Origin: CALEUX01 sp964521525
GTDB lineage: Bacteria; Bacteroidota; Bacteroidia; Bacteroidales; Marinilabiliaceae
DNA length: 64,000 nucleotides
NCBI GenBank assembly: GCA_964521525.1
Contig: CAZFTD010000001.1
Coordinates: 28,141 to 92,140 of the forward strand
Direction of reading: 5' to 3'
Position numbers and translations under genes: made by a program. The notes below the pieces were generated by a model. That model was not told the origin of the DNA, did no database searches, and was given only the letters and a program-made list of their open reading frames with translations. Numbering within the stretch: position 1 is the stretch's first letter; each line of letters opens with the position of its first letter. Of this stretch, positions 35,904 through 45,466 are shown piece by piece.

Positions 35904-36640
35904 GAGTATCTTTAATTAAATTAATTGTTTATTTAAATTCAACAACTTATTAACCGATTTAAATGTATAATTGTTTTGTTTCGATAGTGTTTTAAGTACC
36001 GTTTTATTGATACTATAAATTTTGATGTTTCAGCCATATCAGCAACAACGATATAGATTGGTCCTTTCTTAAACTGATGTCAGGCAACCTGATTCATTTA
36101 TAGTTTTGCTAAAAGTCCATTTCTTTAGGCACATATGCAAACTTAATTGCTAAAGGTGCTTTTGGCCTAAACAATTTATATAAACGATATAAAATCAACA
36201 ATATAAACTAAACGGCTGCAGGTTTTGATGAATAAGCCTGCTGTTTTTATCAAATTTATACATAATTTTTGCTTGAGTGAGAAAACTCTTCGGTAACTTT
36301 AAAATTTCATCGGTTAATAATTTTTAAAAGAAAGCAGGATTGCCTTCCGCGCTATGGAACAGTTGTCCCGATTTATCAGGAGAATTCGCATGATGAATTT
36401 TAATCTGTGTGTCTCCGCCCTTGGCAAATGCTCGTTTCATGTTTATATTTAGCTATTAAAAAATGAGTAATTATTAAATTAATGATTTCGATAACCTTGT
36501 TTAGTATTTTTATTTTGAGATTATAAAAGAAATAAATACATATTGATTTTTCTATAACTGGTCAAGTTCCCGCTGGTTAGTCAAGTTTGGCGTTATAAGG
36601 TTGACGGGTCACAGAAAACCATAAAAATTGTTTTGTTATA
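35904..36640. other. 737-bp intergenic region with one repeat copy
   Basis: The gap between the divergent endonuclease and dtd genes is AT-rich. It contains a dispersed repeat at 36324-36440 and presumably the two promoters. No RNA gene or additional protein was supported. Confidence 0.5.
36324..36440 (-). repeat. Dispersed intergenic repeat, copy C, with an open 38-codon frame
   Basis: On the minus strand a frame runs from ATGAAACGAGCATTTGCC to TAA with 38 codons; its middle reads NSPDKSGQLFHSAEGNPAFF. It carries the imperfect palindrome at 36366-36381 (TCCCGATTTATCAGGA on the plus strand). Copies A, B1 and B2 share the start and the SP(D/G)KSGQ-like part, but B2 and A have stops. I regard it as a repeat rather than a proven gene. 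Confidence 0.5.
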
Positions 36641-37093
36641 ATGAGAGTATTAATACAGCGAGTAAGTAAAGCAAGGGTAACCACTCCCGAAGGTCACAGC
36701 AATTCGATTGAAAATGGGCTGCTTCTTTTTGTGGGTGTTGAACATACCGATACTTCAGACGATGCTGAGTGGTTGGCATCTAAAATTGCTAATTTGCGTA
36801 TCTTTAACGATGAAAATGGTGTTATGAATAAATCGGTGGTAGACGTTGATGGCAATGTAATGGTTATTAGTCAGTTTACTTTACACGCCCGCACTAAGAA
36901 AGGTAATAGGCCATCTTATATGGACGCTGCGCCACCGGAAGTTTCAATACCATTGTACGAATATTTTATAACCCAAATTGAAGCAATTATTATGAAAAAA
37001 GTGGCTACTGGTATTTTTGGTGCCAATATGCAGGTTGAACTTATTAACGACGGGCCAGTAACCATTTGGATAGACTCGAAGCAAAAATATTAA
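36641..37093 (+). CDS. dtd: D-aminoacyl-tRNA deacylase
   Basis: A 150-residue enzyme that removes D-amino acids wrongly attached to tRNA. The active-site motifs SQFTLHA and NDGPVTIWID (the latter with the conserved Gly-Pro) are present, and length is standard. It is first in a tight unit dtd, mazG-like, deoC; the next gene begins 3 bp downstream. Confidence 0.96.
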   Translation: MRVLIQRVSKARVTTPEGHSNSIENGLLLFVGVEHTDTSDDAEWLASKIANLRIFNDENGVMNKSVVDVDGNVMVISQFTLHARTKKGNRPSYMDAAPPEVSIPLYEYFITQIEAIIMKKVATGIFGANMQVELINDGPVTIWIDSKQKY

Positions 37094-37096
37094 ATT

Positions 37097-37420
37097 ATGA
37101 CTTTAGATGAGGTACAACATATAGTTGATTCATGGATAAATGAACATGGCGTTCGATACTTCAGCGAATTAACCAATACTGCGGTTTTAATGGAAGAGGT
37201 TGGCGAACTGGCTCGCATTATGGCCCGAAAATTTGGTGACCAATCGTTTAAAGAAGGAGAGAACGACCTTCAGATGGCCGACGAAATGGCCGATATTCTA
37301 TGGGTATTAATTTGTTTGGCAAACCAAACCAATGTTAATCTTACAGAGGCTTTTAAAAAGAATTTAGAAAAAAAAACATCCAGAGACAAAAACCGACATA
37401 AAAGTAATCCTAAACTGTAA
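37097..37420 (+). CDS. MazG-like nucleotide pyrophosphohydrolase
   Basis: A 107-residue single-domain all-alpha NTP pyrophosphatase. The Mg2+-binding pattern EEVGEL followed by DEMADILW (ExxE...ExxD type) is visible. Such enzymes hydrolyse (d)NTPs to monophosphates and may clean up aberrant nucleotides. It sits between dtd and deoC, both also housekeeping or nucleotide genes. The exact substrate is not determined by the sequence. Confidence 0.9.
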   Translation: MTLDEVQHIVDSWINEHGVRYFSELTNTAVLMEEVGELARIMARKFGDQSFKEGENDLQMADEMADILWVLICLANQTNVNLTEAFKKNLEKKTSRDKNRHKSNPKL

Positions 37421-37442
37421 TTGAACGTTTAAAATTATAAAT

Positions 37443-38315
37443 ATGAATCCGTTATTTGATTTATTTGAAGAGGACTTTAAAAATATGCAGGCCTGGACGC
37501 CAGCCTCTGTTTCAGTAAAGGCATCGGATATTGAGTTGCTTAAAAAAATATTTGGATGCATCGATTTAACATCCTTAAATACAACCGATAGCAGCAACCA
37601 AATTGAAGACTTCTGCGAGAAAGTTGTAAATTTTCCTAAGCATTTTCCCGATATGCCGAATGTTGCTGCTGTTTGTGTTTTCCCTGTATTTGCTTCTATT
37701 CCAGCTAAATACTTGAACAATACTGATGTTCAACGGGCAGTTGTTTCAGCCGGATTTCCTTCGTCGCAAACCTTTTTAGATGTTAAGGTGGACGAAACCA
37801 AAAGGGCCTTGTTTTTTGGCGCCAATGAGGTTGATATTGTGATTTCTGTGGGTGAATTTCTCGAAGGCAATTTTGAATTTGTGGCCGAAGAAATTAGAAC
37901 TATTAAAAGTGTTATGGGTGAGGCTCATTTAAAAGTAATTATTGAATCAGGAACACTTGCATCACCCGAAAATATTTGGAAAGCCAGCCTGGTTGCTATG
38001 GAAGCTGGTGCCGATTTTATTAAAACCTCAACCGGAAAGTTAACACCTGCCGCAACTCCCGAAGCCGCCTGGGTAATGACACATGCCATCAAAGCTTTCG
38101 AAAGGCGCAGCAAAAAAACAATTGGCTTTAAACCCGCAGGAGGCATAGTAACGGTTGACGATGCCAAACTTTATTGGGAAATAGTGGAAACCGTTTTGGG
38201 CGACAAGTGGCTAAACCCCTCGTTATTCCGAATAGGCGCCAGCCGACTGGCGAACAATCTGTTAACCGAAATTGAAAAACTATCAGGCAACGATAAAACT
38301 GTGAGTTATTTCTAA
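37443..38315 (+). CDS. deoC: Deoxyribose-phosphate aldolase
   Basis: A 290-residue class I aldolase cleaving 2-deoxyribose 5-phosphate to acetaldehyde and glyceraldehyde 3-phosphate. The Schiff-base Lys lies in GADFIKTSTGK, and the second Lys in GFKPAGGI; EVDIVISVGEFLEG is also typical. The longer form, with an N-terminal extension of about 50 residues, is common in this phylum. It ends the dtd operon. A weak hairpin AGGCAACTTTTGCCT follows the stop, without a T tract. Confidence 0.95.
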   Translation: MNPLFDLFEEDFKNMQAWTPASVSVKASDIELLKKIFGCIDLTSLNTTDSSNQIEDFCEKVVNFPKHFPDMPNVAAVCVFPVFASIPAKYLNNTDVQRAVVSAGFPSSQTFLDVKVDETKRALFFGANEVDIVISVGEFLEGNFEFVAEEIRTIKSVMGEAHLKVIIESGTLASPENIWKASLVAMEAGADFIKTSTGKLTPAATPEAAWVMTHAIKAFERRSKKTIGFKPAGGIVTVDDAKLYWEIVETVLGDKWLNPSLFRIGASRLANNLLTEIEKLSGNDKTVSYF

Positions 38316-38555
38316 AGGCAACTTTTGCCTGAACAAATGGATTACCAAATATTGACCTTATTTGTAAATTTTAAAAACTTTTAAATTCATCCAATGACCT
38401 CAAATTCATTGGATGAATACAATCAAATATTAGACGTATCTTTAATCTTCGTAAAAAGTTTAAATATATTCAAATCGTATTGCACTAAATGCCTTTTCCC
38501 AATTCTGGGTACTACTCTTTTAAACATCCTATACAACTCCCTAATAATATTTAGG

Positions 38556-41500
38556 TTATACTACATTTTCAATATTATCAATTGAAACAGGCAATTCAAA
38601 ATAGAAGGTTGAGCCCTTGCCCTGTTCCGACTCAACCCAGATGGTTCCGCCCATCAGTTCAACATGCCCCTTACTAATAGCAAGGCCCAGCCCGGTTCCT
38701 CCATAAATTGAAGAGTTGTTATTGGGGGCTTGCCGGAACCTCTCAAAAACCACATCCAACGAATCCTTAGGAATCCCAATACCAGTGTCTTCCACAAAAA
38801 ACAGAACCTTTTGTTCCTTCAATTGGTACCCAAACCGAACAAACCCTTCGGAAGTAAATTTTATAGCATTGGAAATAAGGTTGTTTAAAACCTGTTTAAG
38901 TTTCATCTCATCAGCCTCAATAACGAGCTCTTCGTTGTTATTTGGAATGATGGCATCCAAGGCAATCTCCTTAGATAAAGCACGTGGAGAAAAAACAGTT
39001 TCGAGCTCTTTCATTAAAGGGCTGAGCGGTACAGGAGCAAAATTGACTTTTTCCTGACGGGTTTCAAGGGTAGAAATGGTTAATATATCGTTAACGATAC
39101 TCAACAATTGTCGGCTGCTGTTAACTATAATTTCGGCATAATCATGTTTGTCGTCATCCAATAAATCAGTTAAGGTCAGCATTTCAGAGAAACCAATAAC
39201 TGCATTAAGCGGTGTGCGTATTTCGTGCGACATATTCTGAAGGAATGCCGTTTTCAGGTTTTCGCTTTCTTTTGCCTTTTCAATGGCTTGAATTAATTCC
39301 TCGTTGGTGCAACGAAGCTCTTCATTCAATGCCATATACTCTTCGTTGAGCATGGCGTATTCTTCGTTCTGATGCTGGAGTTTAACCCGGCTTTCTTCAA
39401 TCTGCTTTTCGTAATTCTTCTGTTGAGTAATATCGCGACCCACTCCCATAAACCCGGCGATTTCACCTTTGCTGTCGAATAAAGTATTGTTTTTCCAGGC
39501 CATCCACCGCCAACCCATCACTGTTTTAACTCTTTGTTCAAAATAAACTTTGAAGGGAGGTTTCTGTAAATCCTGAATAGCTTTTAATGATGGGGCCACA
39601 TCATCTTCGTGCATTTGAGGCATAAAAACACTGCCAATTATCTCATGCTCTTCTTTTCCAAAAGTTTCGTAAAACGATGGGCTTGCATAAAGGTATTTAC
39701 CCTCACTATCCACAGTGATTACCAAATCCTGCTGATTTTCAATGAGCATCCGGTATTTCAACTCGCTCTCTTCAAGCGCTTTTCGGGCTTTAATATTTTC
39801 GGTGATATCACGTGTAACACCAAGAATTTCGTTTACCTTCCCGTATTCATCAGGCAAAAGAGTGGTTACTACTTCGGTGTATATTATCTCTCCGTCTTTA
39901 TTAATTTGTTCCAGAATACTCACACTTACCACATCAGAAGATTGGCCATCTTCAAACGCCTTTAATCTTATTTTAATACGCTCCATCGAATATTCGAGCG
40001 ATTGAGGCGCGAGCAGGTCTTTTAGTCCCATTTGCGATGCTTCTTCAGGGGTATATCCAAACACCTTTTGCATTGAAGGACTAAAATAGGTAAACCTGTC
40101 GGTTGGTAAATTGTAAATCCAGATAACATCGCCCACATTTTCTGAAATCATACGGTATTTTTCTTCACTCATTTTCAGAGCCTGTTGTGCCATGATTCGT
40201 TCAGTAATATCAGAAAAAATTCCGGCAAAACCATTATCACCCCATGGGATAAAAGATATATGAAAATGCTTGTTGAGCGATGAGTGATAATACTCCTGTT
40301 CGACCGGGATTTTTGATTCAACCACATAACCAACGAGGCTCATTTTTACAGGGCCATCGGAGCCGAAAATTTCAAAATATCCTTTACCAATTACTTCATC
40401 CCGGTTTTTATTCCATTGGTCGAGATAAGCCTTGTTGGCTTCAACTATTAAAAAGTCTATTGTTTGCCCCATTGAATTCCTGACAATCTCATGCAAGGCA
40501 ACCCCTTCGGTCATTGAGGAAAAAAGTTGGGCAAACCGGTTTTCGCTTTGTTCCAGCATCTGGGTACGGGCTTCAACTTCTTTCTGAAGCCTTGCCTTTC
40601 GTGTATTTATTGTACCAACCACAAATGTTAACAATAACGACAAAATAAAACCAATAATGGGCGCAAATGTAGAAGCTATGGCAGGATGGTTTTCAAGAAA
40701 TTGCCCACCTTCAAAAAAAGAATAATTAAAAACTCTGCCAAATATAAAGTGCGGATAAACAGCTTCAAGGTCAGATCTCCGTTTTTCATGTTCGAAACCG
40801 GCAGGGAAAGAGGCTACAACTTGGCCGTTTGTCCGCCCGGTTTCAAATTGTTGCTGAATTTCGAAAAAAGCCTTTACAGGACCTTGTACAGCAATGGCTT
40901 CGGCCAGCAACCGATTAGGTTCGGCTAAAACAAAGAACAGAGCCGCCTGAGGTTCTGGGGTGGCAATGGCAACAGGGTAAAAAAAACAAATGGCCTCCTT
41001 TGAGCTTACAGGCAAATAAAAAGGCCCGTCAAAATGAATTAGATTTTGTTTTAATGTTGATTTTATTGTCGATTCTGTTTCTCTGGTTACATTTGGAATC
41101 GGAGAGCCCTCAATAAAAGGGAACTCAAAAGTTGGCTCCATAAACTTTAATACAGCCGATGGTGTAAATGCCCGGTTGTAGTTTTCGTTCCAAACGGCCA
41201 ATCCGGTTTTAAGAATAAAATGATTACTCAATAAAGAGGCTGAAATGGATTGAAACTGCTGTTCGTTGAGTTGAGGTGTGTTTTGTATGGTTTGCGCCAC
41301 CGTTCCCAATCTGTAATCCAGGTTACGTATATAGCTTCGGATTTGCGTTGCCTGCACCGAAGACATCTGATCGAAAATTGCTTTTCTGAAATTTCTCTCT
41401 ATGGATATCAGATACATTGAAATGATGGCTGTAACTATAAGGCTAAATAGAAAAGTAAAAATCGCTGCCGGACTCTTCCACCAGATAATTCCTGAGAATT

Positions 41501-42269
41501 CAATCACTCTTTTTCGGGACAGGACAATAAATCCAATCCACAAAATGCCCATGAATACCAAAGCAAACAAAAGCGGTAACAACCGAGCCTTCATAATCTC
41601 GTTGTTCCATTTACTTGCAGGCATACTCACACCTAAAATCAGAATGGGTTCAGTGGAACGAGGAATTAATACTGCCGAAAACCCTGTGATTACCTCCGTG
41701 CTGCCATTAAAATAAGGTCCAAAGGAGATATAATCGCCTCCGGCAAAAATAGACTCCAAAACAGAATCAGGTCCTTTGAAAAGGGTTCCGGGTAGAGGAG
41801 AAAAAAGAGAATCGTTAATCAAAACTGATGGCCCATAAACAAAATTGTCGTTGTGTTGATATATTGTTAAAATCTCGCAACTATCCAATTTAAGAGAAGT
41901 AAGGTATAATTGATTGATGAGCCTTTGATAATCAGGCGTTGTTAAGTCTTCCACGGAGAAAGAAAATGCAGGTAGGGTTCTGGGATTTAACCCATTGGCA
42001 ATTTTCGTTGATAGATTAACCAAATCAGCCCGGAAGTCACGGTCGGCAACCTTCCCCCAATAGGCACTTATTATCCATCCGGATACAGCACACAGGAAAA
42101 AAACCAGCATAATGAATTTCTGCGCTCTCAATTGACGCCTGGGGATTCCCATAATTCTGGCATTCTTATGACTCCTGCTGATAAAAACCAACGAAGTATA
42201 AGTGAAAGCCGCCAGTACCACAAATAACGCTACTGTGATTCCTAAAAAGAGCACTTCATAATTAACCAT
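38556..42269 (-). CDS. Large membrane sensor histidine kinase (extracytoplasmic sensor, three PAS)
   Basis: A 1237-residue kinase. Two N-terminal helices (about 5-70), an extracytoplasmic sensor part, further helices near 225-290, a second extracytoplasmic region resembling CHASE, and a helix near 530-550 lead into three PAS domains (about 575-960). A coiled coil with repeating NEEY/NEEL units precedes the HisKA box NMSHEIRTPLN, with the phospho-His near residue 1015. HATPase motifs NNLISNAIKF, EDTGIGIP and GGTGLGLAIS follow. No receiver domain is fused, so a separate response regulator is needed; none is adjacent. The ligand is unknown. Confidence 0.9.
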   Translation of the reverse strand: MVNYEVLFLGITVALFVVLAAFTYTSLVFISRSHKNARIMGIPRRQLRAQKFIMLVFFLCAVSGWIISAYWGKVADRDFRADLVNLSTKIANGLNPRTLPAFSFSVEDLTTPDYQRLINQLYLTSLKLDSCEILTIYQHNDNFVYGPSVLINDSLFSPLPGTLFKGPDSVLESIFAGGDYISFGPYFNGSTEVITGFSAVLIPRSTEPILILGVSMPASKWNNEIMKARLLPLLFALVFMGILWIGFIVLSRKRVIEFSGIIWWKSPAAIFTFLFSLIVTAIISMYLISIERNFRKAIFDQMSSVQATQIRSYIRNLDYRLGTVAQTIQNTPQLNEQQFQSISASLLSNHFILKTGLAVWNENYNRAFTPSAVLKFMEPTFEFPFIEGSPIPNVTRETESTIKSTLKQNLIHFDGPFYLPVSSKEAICFFYPVAIATPEPQAALFFVLAEPNRLLAEAIAVQGPVKAFFEIQQQFETGRTNGQVVASFPAGFEHEKRRSDLEAVYPHFIFGRVFNYSFFEGGQFLENHPAIASTFAPIIGFILSLLLTFVVGTINTRKARLQKEVEARTQMLEQSENRFAQLFSSMTEGVALHEIVRNSMGQTIDFLIVEANKAYLDQWNKNRDEVIGKGYFEIFGSDGPVKMSLVGYVVESKIPVEQEYYHSSLNKHFHISFIPWGDNGFAGIFSDITERIMAQQALKMSEEKYRMISENVGDVIWIYNLPTDRFTYFSPSMQKVFGYTPEEASQMGLKDLLAPQSLEYSMERIKIRLKAFEDGQSSDVVSVSILEQINKDGEIIYTEVVTTLLPDEYGKVNEILGVTRDITENIKARKALEESELKYRMLIENQQDLVITVDSEGKYLYASPSFYETFGKEEHEIIGSVFMPQMHEDDVAPSLKAIQDLQKPPFKVYFEQRVKTVMGWRWMAWKNNTLFDSKGEIAGFMGVGRDITQQKNYEKQIEESRVKLQHQNEEYAMLNEEYMALNEELRCTNEELIQAIEKAKESENLKTAFLQNMSHEIRTPLNAVIGFSEMLTLTDLLDDDKHDYAEIIVNSSRQLLSIVNDILTISTLETRQEKVNFAPVPLSPLMKELETVFSPRALSKEIALDAIIPNNNEELVIEADEMKLKQVLNNLISNAIKFTSEGFVRFGYQLKEQKVLFFVEDTGIGIPKDSLDVVFERFRQAPNNNSSIYGGTGLGLAISKGHVELMGGTIWVESEQGKGSTFYFELPVSIDNIENVV

Positions 42270-42378
42270 CTTAACTACACTTTATTACCTGCTGACTTTT
42301 TTGCTTTAAAGCGGTTAAATTAATCTATTTTTGATAGTTATACAATACAGCCCGAAAGAAAGGCATATTGGTAGCTAA

Positions 42379-43836
42379 TTACTTTTTATAACCCCTGAGT
42401 TTTTGCAAAACAGAAAACATCTCCTTATTTACAAAGCCAAATAAAAACAATACACCGATAAAGAGAATAAGTACAACTCCTTTAACGAGCCATCCGGTTA
42501 ACAAAGGCAAATGTTGCAACTGGATAGCACCATAACAAATAGCACCCCAAACCACAACAAGTAACAAATACTTCACAGCAGGGAAAGAGATGTTTTCAAG
42601 TTTTTTAACCGCATAAATAAACCAGAGAAGTGCAAACAATTGAGAAAACAAAGTGGATACAGAGGCTCCGGTTTTTCCATATTCCGGAACCAGTAAAAAA
42701 TTGGCAGCTATATTGATAACAGCGCTCAGCACCAAAATAAATGATATAATTCTGGTTTTTTTGTGTTTATTAAGCGGCAATGTAAACAATTGGCGCAAAC
42801 CGGAGAAAATAAGGCCGGCAATTATAATGGGCACTAAAAAAACCGAAGCCTGAAAAAATTCACTTCCCATTGAGACCACATAAACAATTTCGGGCGAAAA
42901 CAGAACAATTCCAAGGCCTCCAATGGTTAACAAAACAATATAAAGATTTGTAAACTTCCGGAAAAAGGCCATACTATCACTGTTGTGCAGGGTTTTAAAA
43001 AAATAGTTGGAGTAGGAAGTTATCAAACTGGCCACCACCACCATCTGTAACAAATTGGCTACTTTAAAGGCCATGCCGTAACCGGCCACTTCGCCCAGGT
43101 TTTGGTATTGATTAATGATGTGCCTGTCGCTCAGCGTTAAAACGGTGGTTAAAATATTGGAAATGGCCAGAGGCAACCCGTACTGAATCATTTCTTTTAA
43201 AATGCCTTTTAAAAACAGAGGCTTCATATTGGCCACCATCATGGGTAGCATGGCCAGTAAGGTTATCAAATGTGCCAGCATTTGTGCCTGATAAATGCCT
43301 TTAATGCCAGCCTCCCTAACTTCCAGAAAATAGAATGTAAAACCAAGCAGTAAAACAATGTTGAGTGTAGTCCAAACAGTTTGTTGAACCGCCTTTTGTT
43401 CCAATTTAAGCTGATAAAAAGGGACATCGTACAACAATCGGAAAAATGTTCCACTTAAGAAATAAAAAATAGTGGACGATTCTATGCTGTATTGGAAAAT
43501 GACATCGCTAAAAAAATAAATGGCGGTTCCTGTAATTAAAACAGAGATGAAACTTGTGAAAAAATTAAAACTCCAGGCAGTAAAAAAAAGTTGTTTTTTT
43601 TCGAGGCGTGTTTTCATTTCGTGGTACCAACGGGTGAATCCACCTTTTACGCCCCATCCCGAAAGAATTAAAATAAACTGAAAAATGGTTTCAAACAGGG
43701 TAACAACTCCAAATTCATCATCATTTATATAATTCAGATAAAGTGGGATAAGAATAACGCCGCTCAGCTTGGTAATAGTATTGCCAATGCTGTATATGAA
43801 CGATTGCTTAAATACAAAGCGGGTTTGATTTTGCAT
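42379..43836 (-). CDS. Polysaccharide flippase (Wzx-like)
   Basis: A 485-residue protein with twelve to fourteen hydrophobic helices; the N-terminus (QSFIYSIGNTITKLSGVILIPLYL) is typical of the polysaccharide-translocase family. It would flip lipid-linked oligosaccharide. It is divergent from the amino-sugar synthesis genes at 43941 onwards, suggesting it exports the glycan that locus makes. Confidence 0.88.
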   Translation of the reverse strand: MQNQTRFVFKQSFIYSIGNTITKLSGVILIPLYLNYINDDEFGVVTLFETIFQFILILSGWGVKGGFTRWYHEMKTRLEKKQLFFTAWSFNFFTSFISVLITGTAIYFFSDVIFQYSIESSTIFYFLSGTFFRLLYDVPFYQLKLEQKAVQQTVWTTLNIVLLLGFTFYFLEVREAGIKGIYQAQMLAHLITLLAMLPMMVANMKPLFLKGILKEMIQYGLPLAISNILTTVLTLSDRHIINQYQNLGEVAGYGMAFKVANLLQMVVVASLITSYSNYFFKTLHNSDSMAFFRKFTNLYIVLLTIGGLGIVLFSPEIVYVVSMGSEFFQASVFLVPIIIAGLIFSGLRQLFTLPLNKHKKTRIISFILVLSAVINIAANFLLVPEYGKTGASVSTLFSQLFALLWFIYAVKKLENISFPAVKYLLLVVVWGAICYGAIQLQHLPLLTGWLVKGVVLILFIGVLFLFGFVNKEMFSVLQKLRGYKK

Positions 43837-43855
43837 CAGGAGTTGTTTATTGCTA

Positions 43856-43863
43856 CAAAATTA
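43856..43863 (-). promoter_or_regulatory. Candidate -7 element for the flippase gene
   Basis: On the minus strand this reads TAATTTTG, an exact TAnnTTTG, 19 bp before the start codon of the flippase. No good -33 partner was found. Confidence 0.3.
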
Positions 43864-43940
43864 AAACTTTTGTGGTTATCTTTACATCTGTTTTTACTCT
43901 ATACCCGTATTTGATAATTATTATCTGTTAACCAATTGTT

Positions 43941-44960
43941 TTGATGACTCAATCTCCCATTCGTTTTGGAATTATTGGCTGTGGCCGTATAGCCCAGCGT
44001 CATGCCCAGCATATTGCCAACAACGGCCGGTTAGTGGCCGCCTGCGACATCATTCCCGAGAAATCCCAATTACTGGCTTCCCAGTATCAGGCTCAGGCAT
44101 TCAATAATTTAGAGCAGTTTTTAACTGCCAACCAGGGGAAAATGGATGTGGTTTCTATTTGTTCGCCCAACGGTTTGCACGCCGAACAAACCATTGCAGC
44201 CTTGCGTGCCGGTTATCATGTATTGTGCGAAAAACCCATGGCCATTACTGTGGAAGATTGCGGGCGCATGATTAATGAGGCCGAACGAGCCAACAAACGA
44301 CTGTTTATTGTTAAGCAAAACCGTTTTAATCCGCCCATTGAAGCGTTAAAACAGGCTATTGAGGAGAATCGTTTGGGAAAAATATACAGCGTACAGCTCA
44401 GCTGCTTCTGGAACCGCAACGAAAAATACTACAGCGAAAGCAATTGGAAAGGAACGAGCGCCATGGATGGCGGAACACTGTTTACCCAGTTCAGCCATTT
44501 TATTGATTTGCTTTATTGGCTTATTGGCGATATTAAAAAGGTTTATCCCATTGTACGCAATTTTGCACATCAGCAAATTATCGACTTTGAAGATACCGGT
44601 GTGGTAGCCGTTGAGTTTTACAATGGCGCCATTGGAACCATTAATTACACTGTTAACAGCTACAAAAAGAATATGGAGGGCTCCATTACGCTTTTTGGTG
44701 AAAAGGGAACGGTAAAAGTTGGGGGGCAGTACCTGAACGAATTGGAATACCAGAATATTGAGGGGTATACCATTGAAAACCTGCGCGAAAGCGGTAAACC
44801 CAACGATTATGGCGACTACCAGGGTTCTATGTCGAACCACGATAAGGTTTATGAAAATCTGGTGGCCGTACTTACCCATCACGGAATTATTGCCACTAAC
44901 GGGTTCGAAGGTTTGAAAACCGTTGAAATTATTGATAAAATATATTCATCAGCCAAGTAA
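43941..44960 (+). CDS. Gfo/Idh/MocA family oxidoreductase (WbpB-like)
   Basis: A 339-residue NAD(P)-dependent sugar dehydrogenase. The N-terminal Rossmann fold starts GIIGCGRIAQRHAQHI and the conserved EKP motif reads LCEKPMAI. Followed directly by an acyltransferase and a DegT aminotransferase, it matches the WbpB-WbpD-WbpE order, which makes the 3-acetamido group of UDP-di-N-acetyl-uronic acids. WbpB oxidises C3 of UDP-GlcNAcA. A WbpA homologue is not in the window, so substrate and product are inferred. Confidence 0.88.
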   Translation: MMTQSPIRFGIIGCGRIAQRHAQHIANNGRLVAACDIIPEKSQLLASQYQAQAFNNLEQFLTANQGKMDVVSICSPNGLHAEQTIAALRAGYHVLCEKPMAITVEDCGRMINEAERANKRLFIVKQNRFNPPIEALKQAIEENRLGKIYSVQLSCFWNRNEKYYSESNWKGTSAMDGGTLFTQFSHFIDLLYWLIGDIKKVYPIVRNFAHQQIIDFEDTGVVAVEFYNGAIGTINYTVNSYKKNMEGSITLFGEKGTVKVGGQYLNELEYQNIEGYTIENLRESGKPNDYGDYQGSMSNHDKVYENLVAVLTHHGIIATNGFEGLKTVEIIDKIYSSAK

Positions 44961-44961
44961 A

Positions 44962-45426
44962 ATGGCCCAACCGATTCTTTTAAAAACGGGCATACGCCAA
45001 GTGTTGTTTGGCGATAATGTTAAGGTGGTAGAACCTGCTAACCTTTACGAATGTACCATTGGCGATAACTGCTTTATTGGCCCATACACCGAAATTCAAA
45101 AAGGCGTTGAAATTGGTGCGTACACCAGAATACAATCGCATACCTTTATTTGCGAGTTGGTTTCCATTGGCAATCATTGCTTTGTTGGGCATGGAGTTAT
45201 GTTTATTAACGATTTATTTCAGTCGGGTGCTCCGGCAGGTGGCGACCAGTTGAAATGGAAAGCCACCAAAATTGGCAACCATGTTTCAATAGGTTCCAAT
45301 GCCACCATTCTTCCTGTTTCCATTTGCGACCATGTGGTGATTGGTGCCGGGGCTGTTGTTACCAAAGACATTGACAAACCGGGTATTTATGCAGGTAACC
45401 CTGCCAGGTTTTTGCGCCCTGTTTAG
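44962..45426 (+). CDS. Left-handed beta-helix acyltransferase (WbpD-like N-acetyltransferase)
   Basis: About 154 residues. The start at 44962 follows the oxidoreductase stop at once. Hexapeptide repeats (IGDNCFIGPYTEI, IGAYTRIQSHTFI, IGNHVSIGSNATI) form a left-handed beta-helix; the tail GIYAGNPARFLRP is typical of sugar O- or N-acetyltransferases. In the WbpB/D/E pathway it would acetylate the C3 amine. Acetyl-CoA as donor is family knowledge. Confidence 0.88.
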   Translation: MAQPILLKTGIRQVLFGDNVKVVEPANLYECTIGDNCFIGPYTEIQKGVEIGAYTRIQSHTFICELVSIGNHCFVGHGVMFINDLFQSGAPAGGDQLKWKATKIGNHVSIGSNATILPVSICDHVVIGAGAVVTKDIDKPGIYAGNPARFLRPV

Positions 45427-45466
45427 CCCTATTTATTCATTTGCCATTCTATTTAATTTCATTTTA

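Noticed and set aside
36324..36440. The 38-codon frame as a real small protein gene
   Set aside because: Related copies have stops in the same frame, so the repeat explains it better.
38316..38330. Hairpin AGGCAACTTTTGCCT as terminator of deoC
   Set aside because: The stem is short and is not followed by a T tract, so support is too weak.
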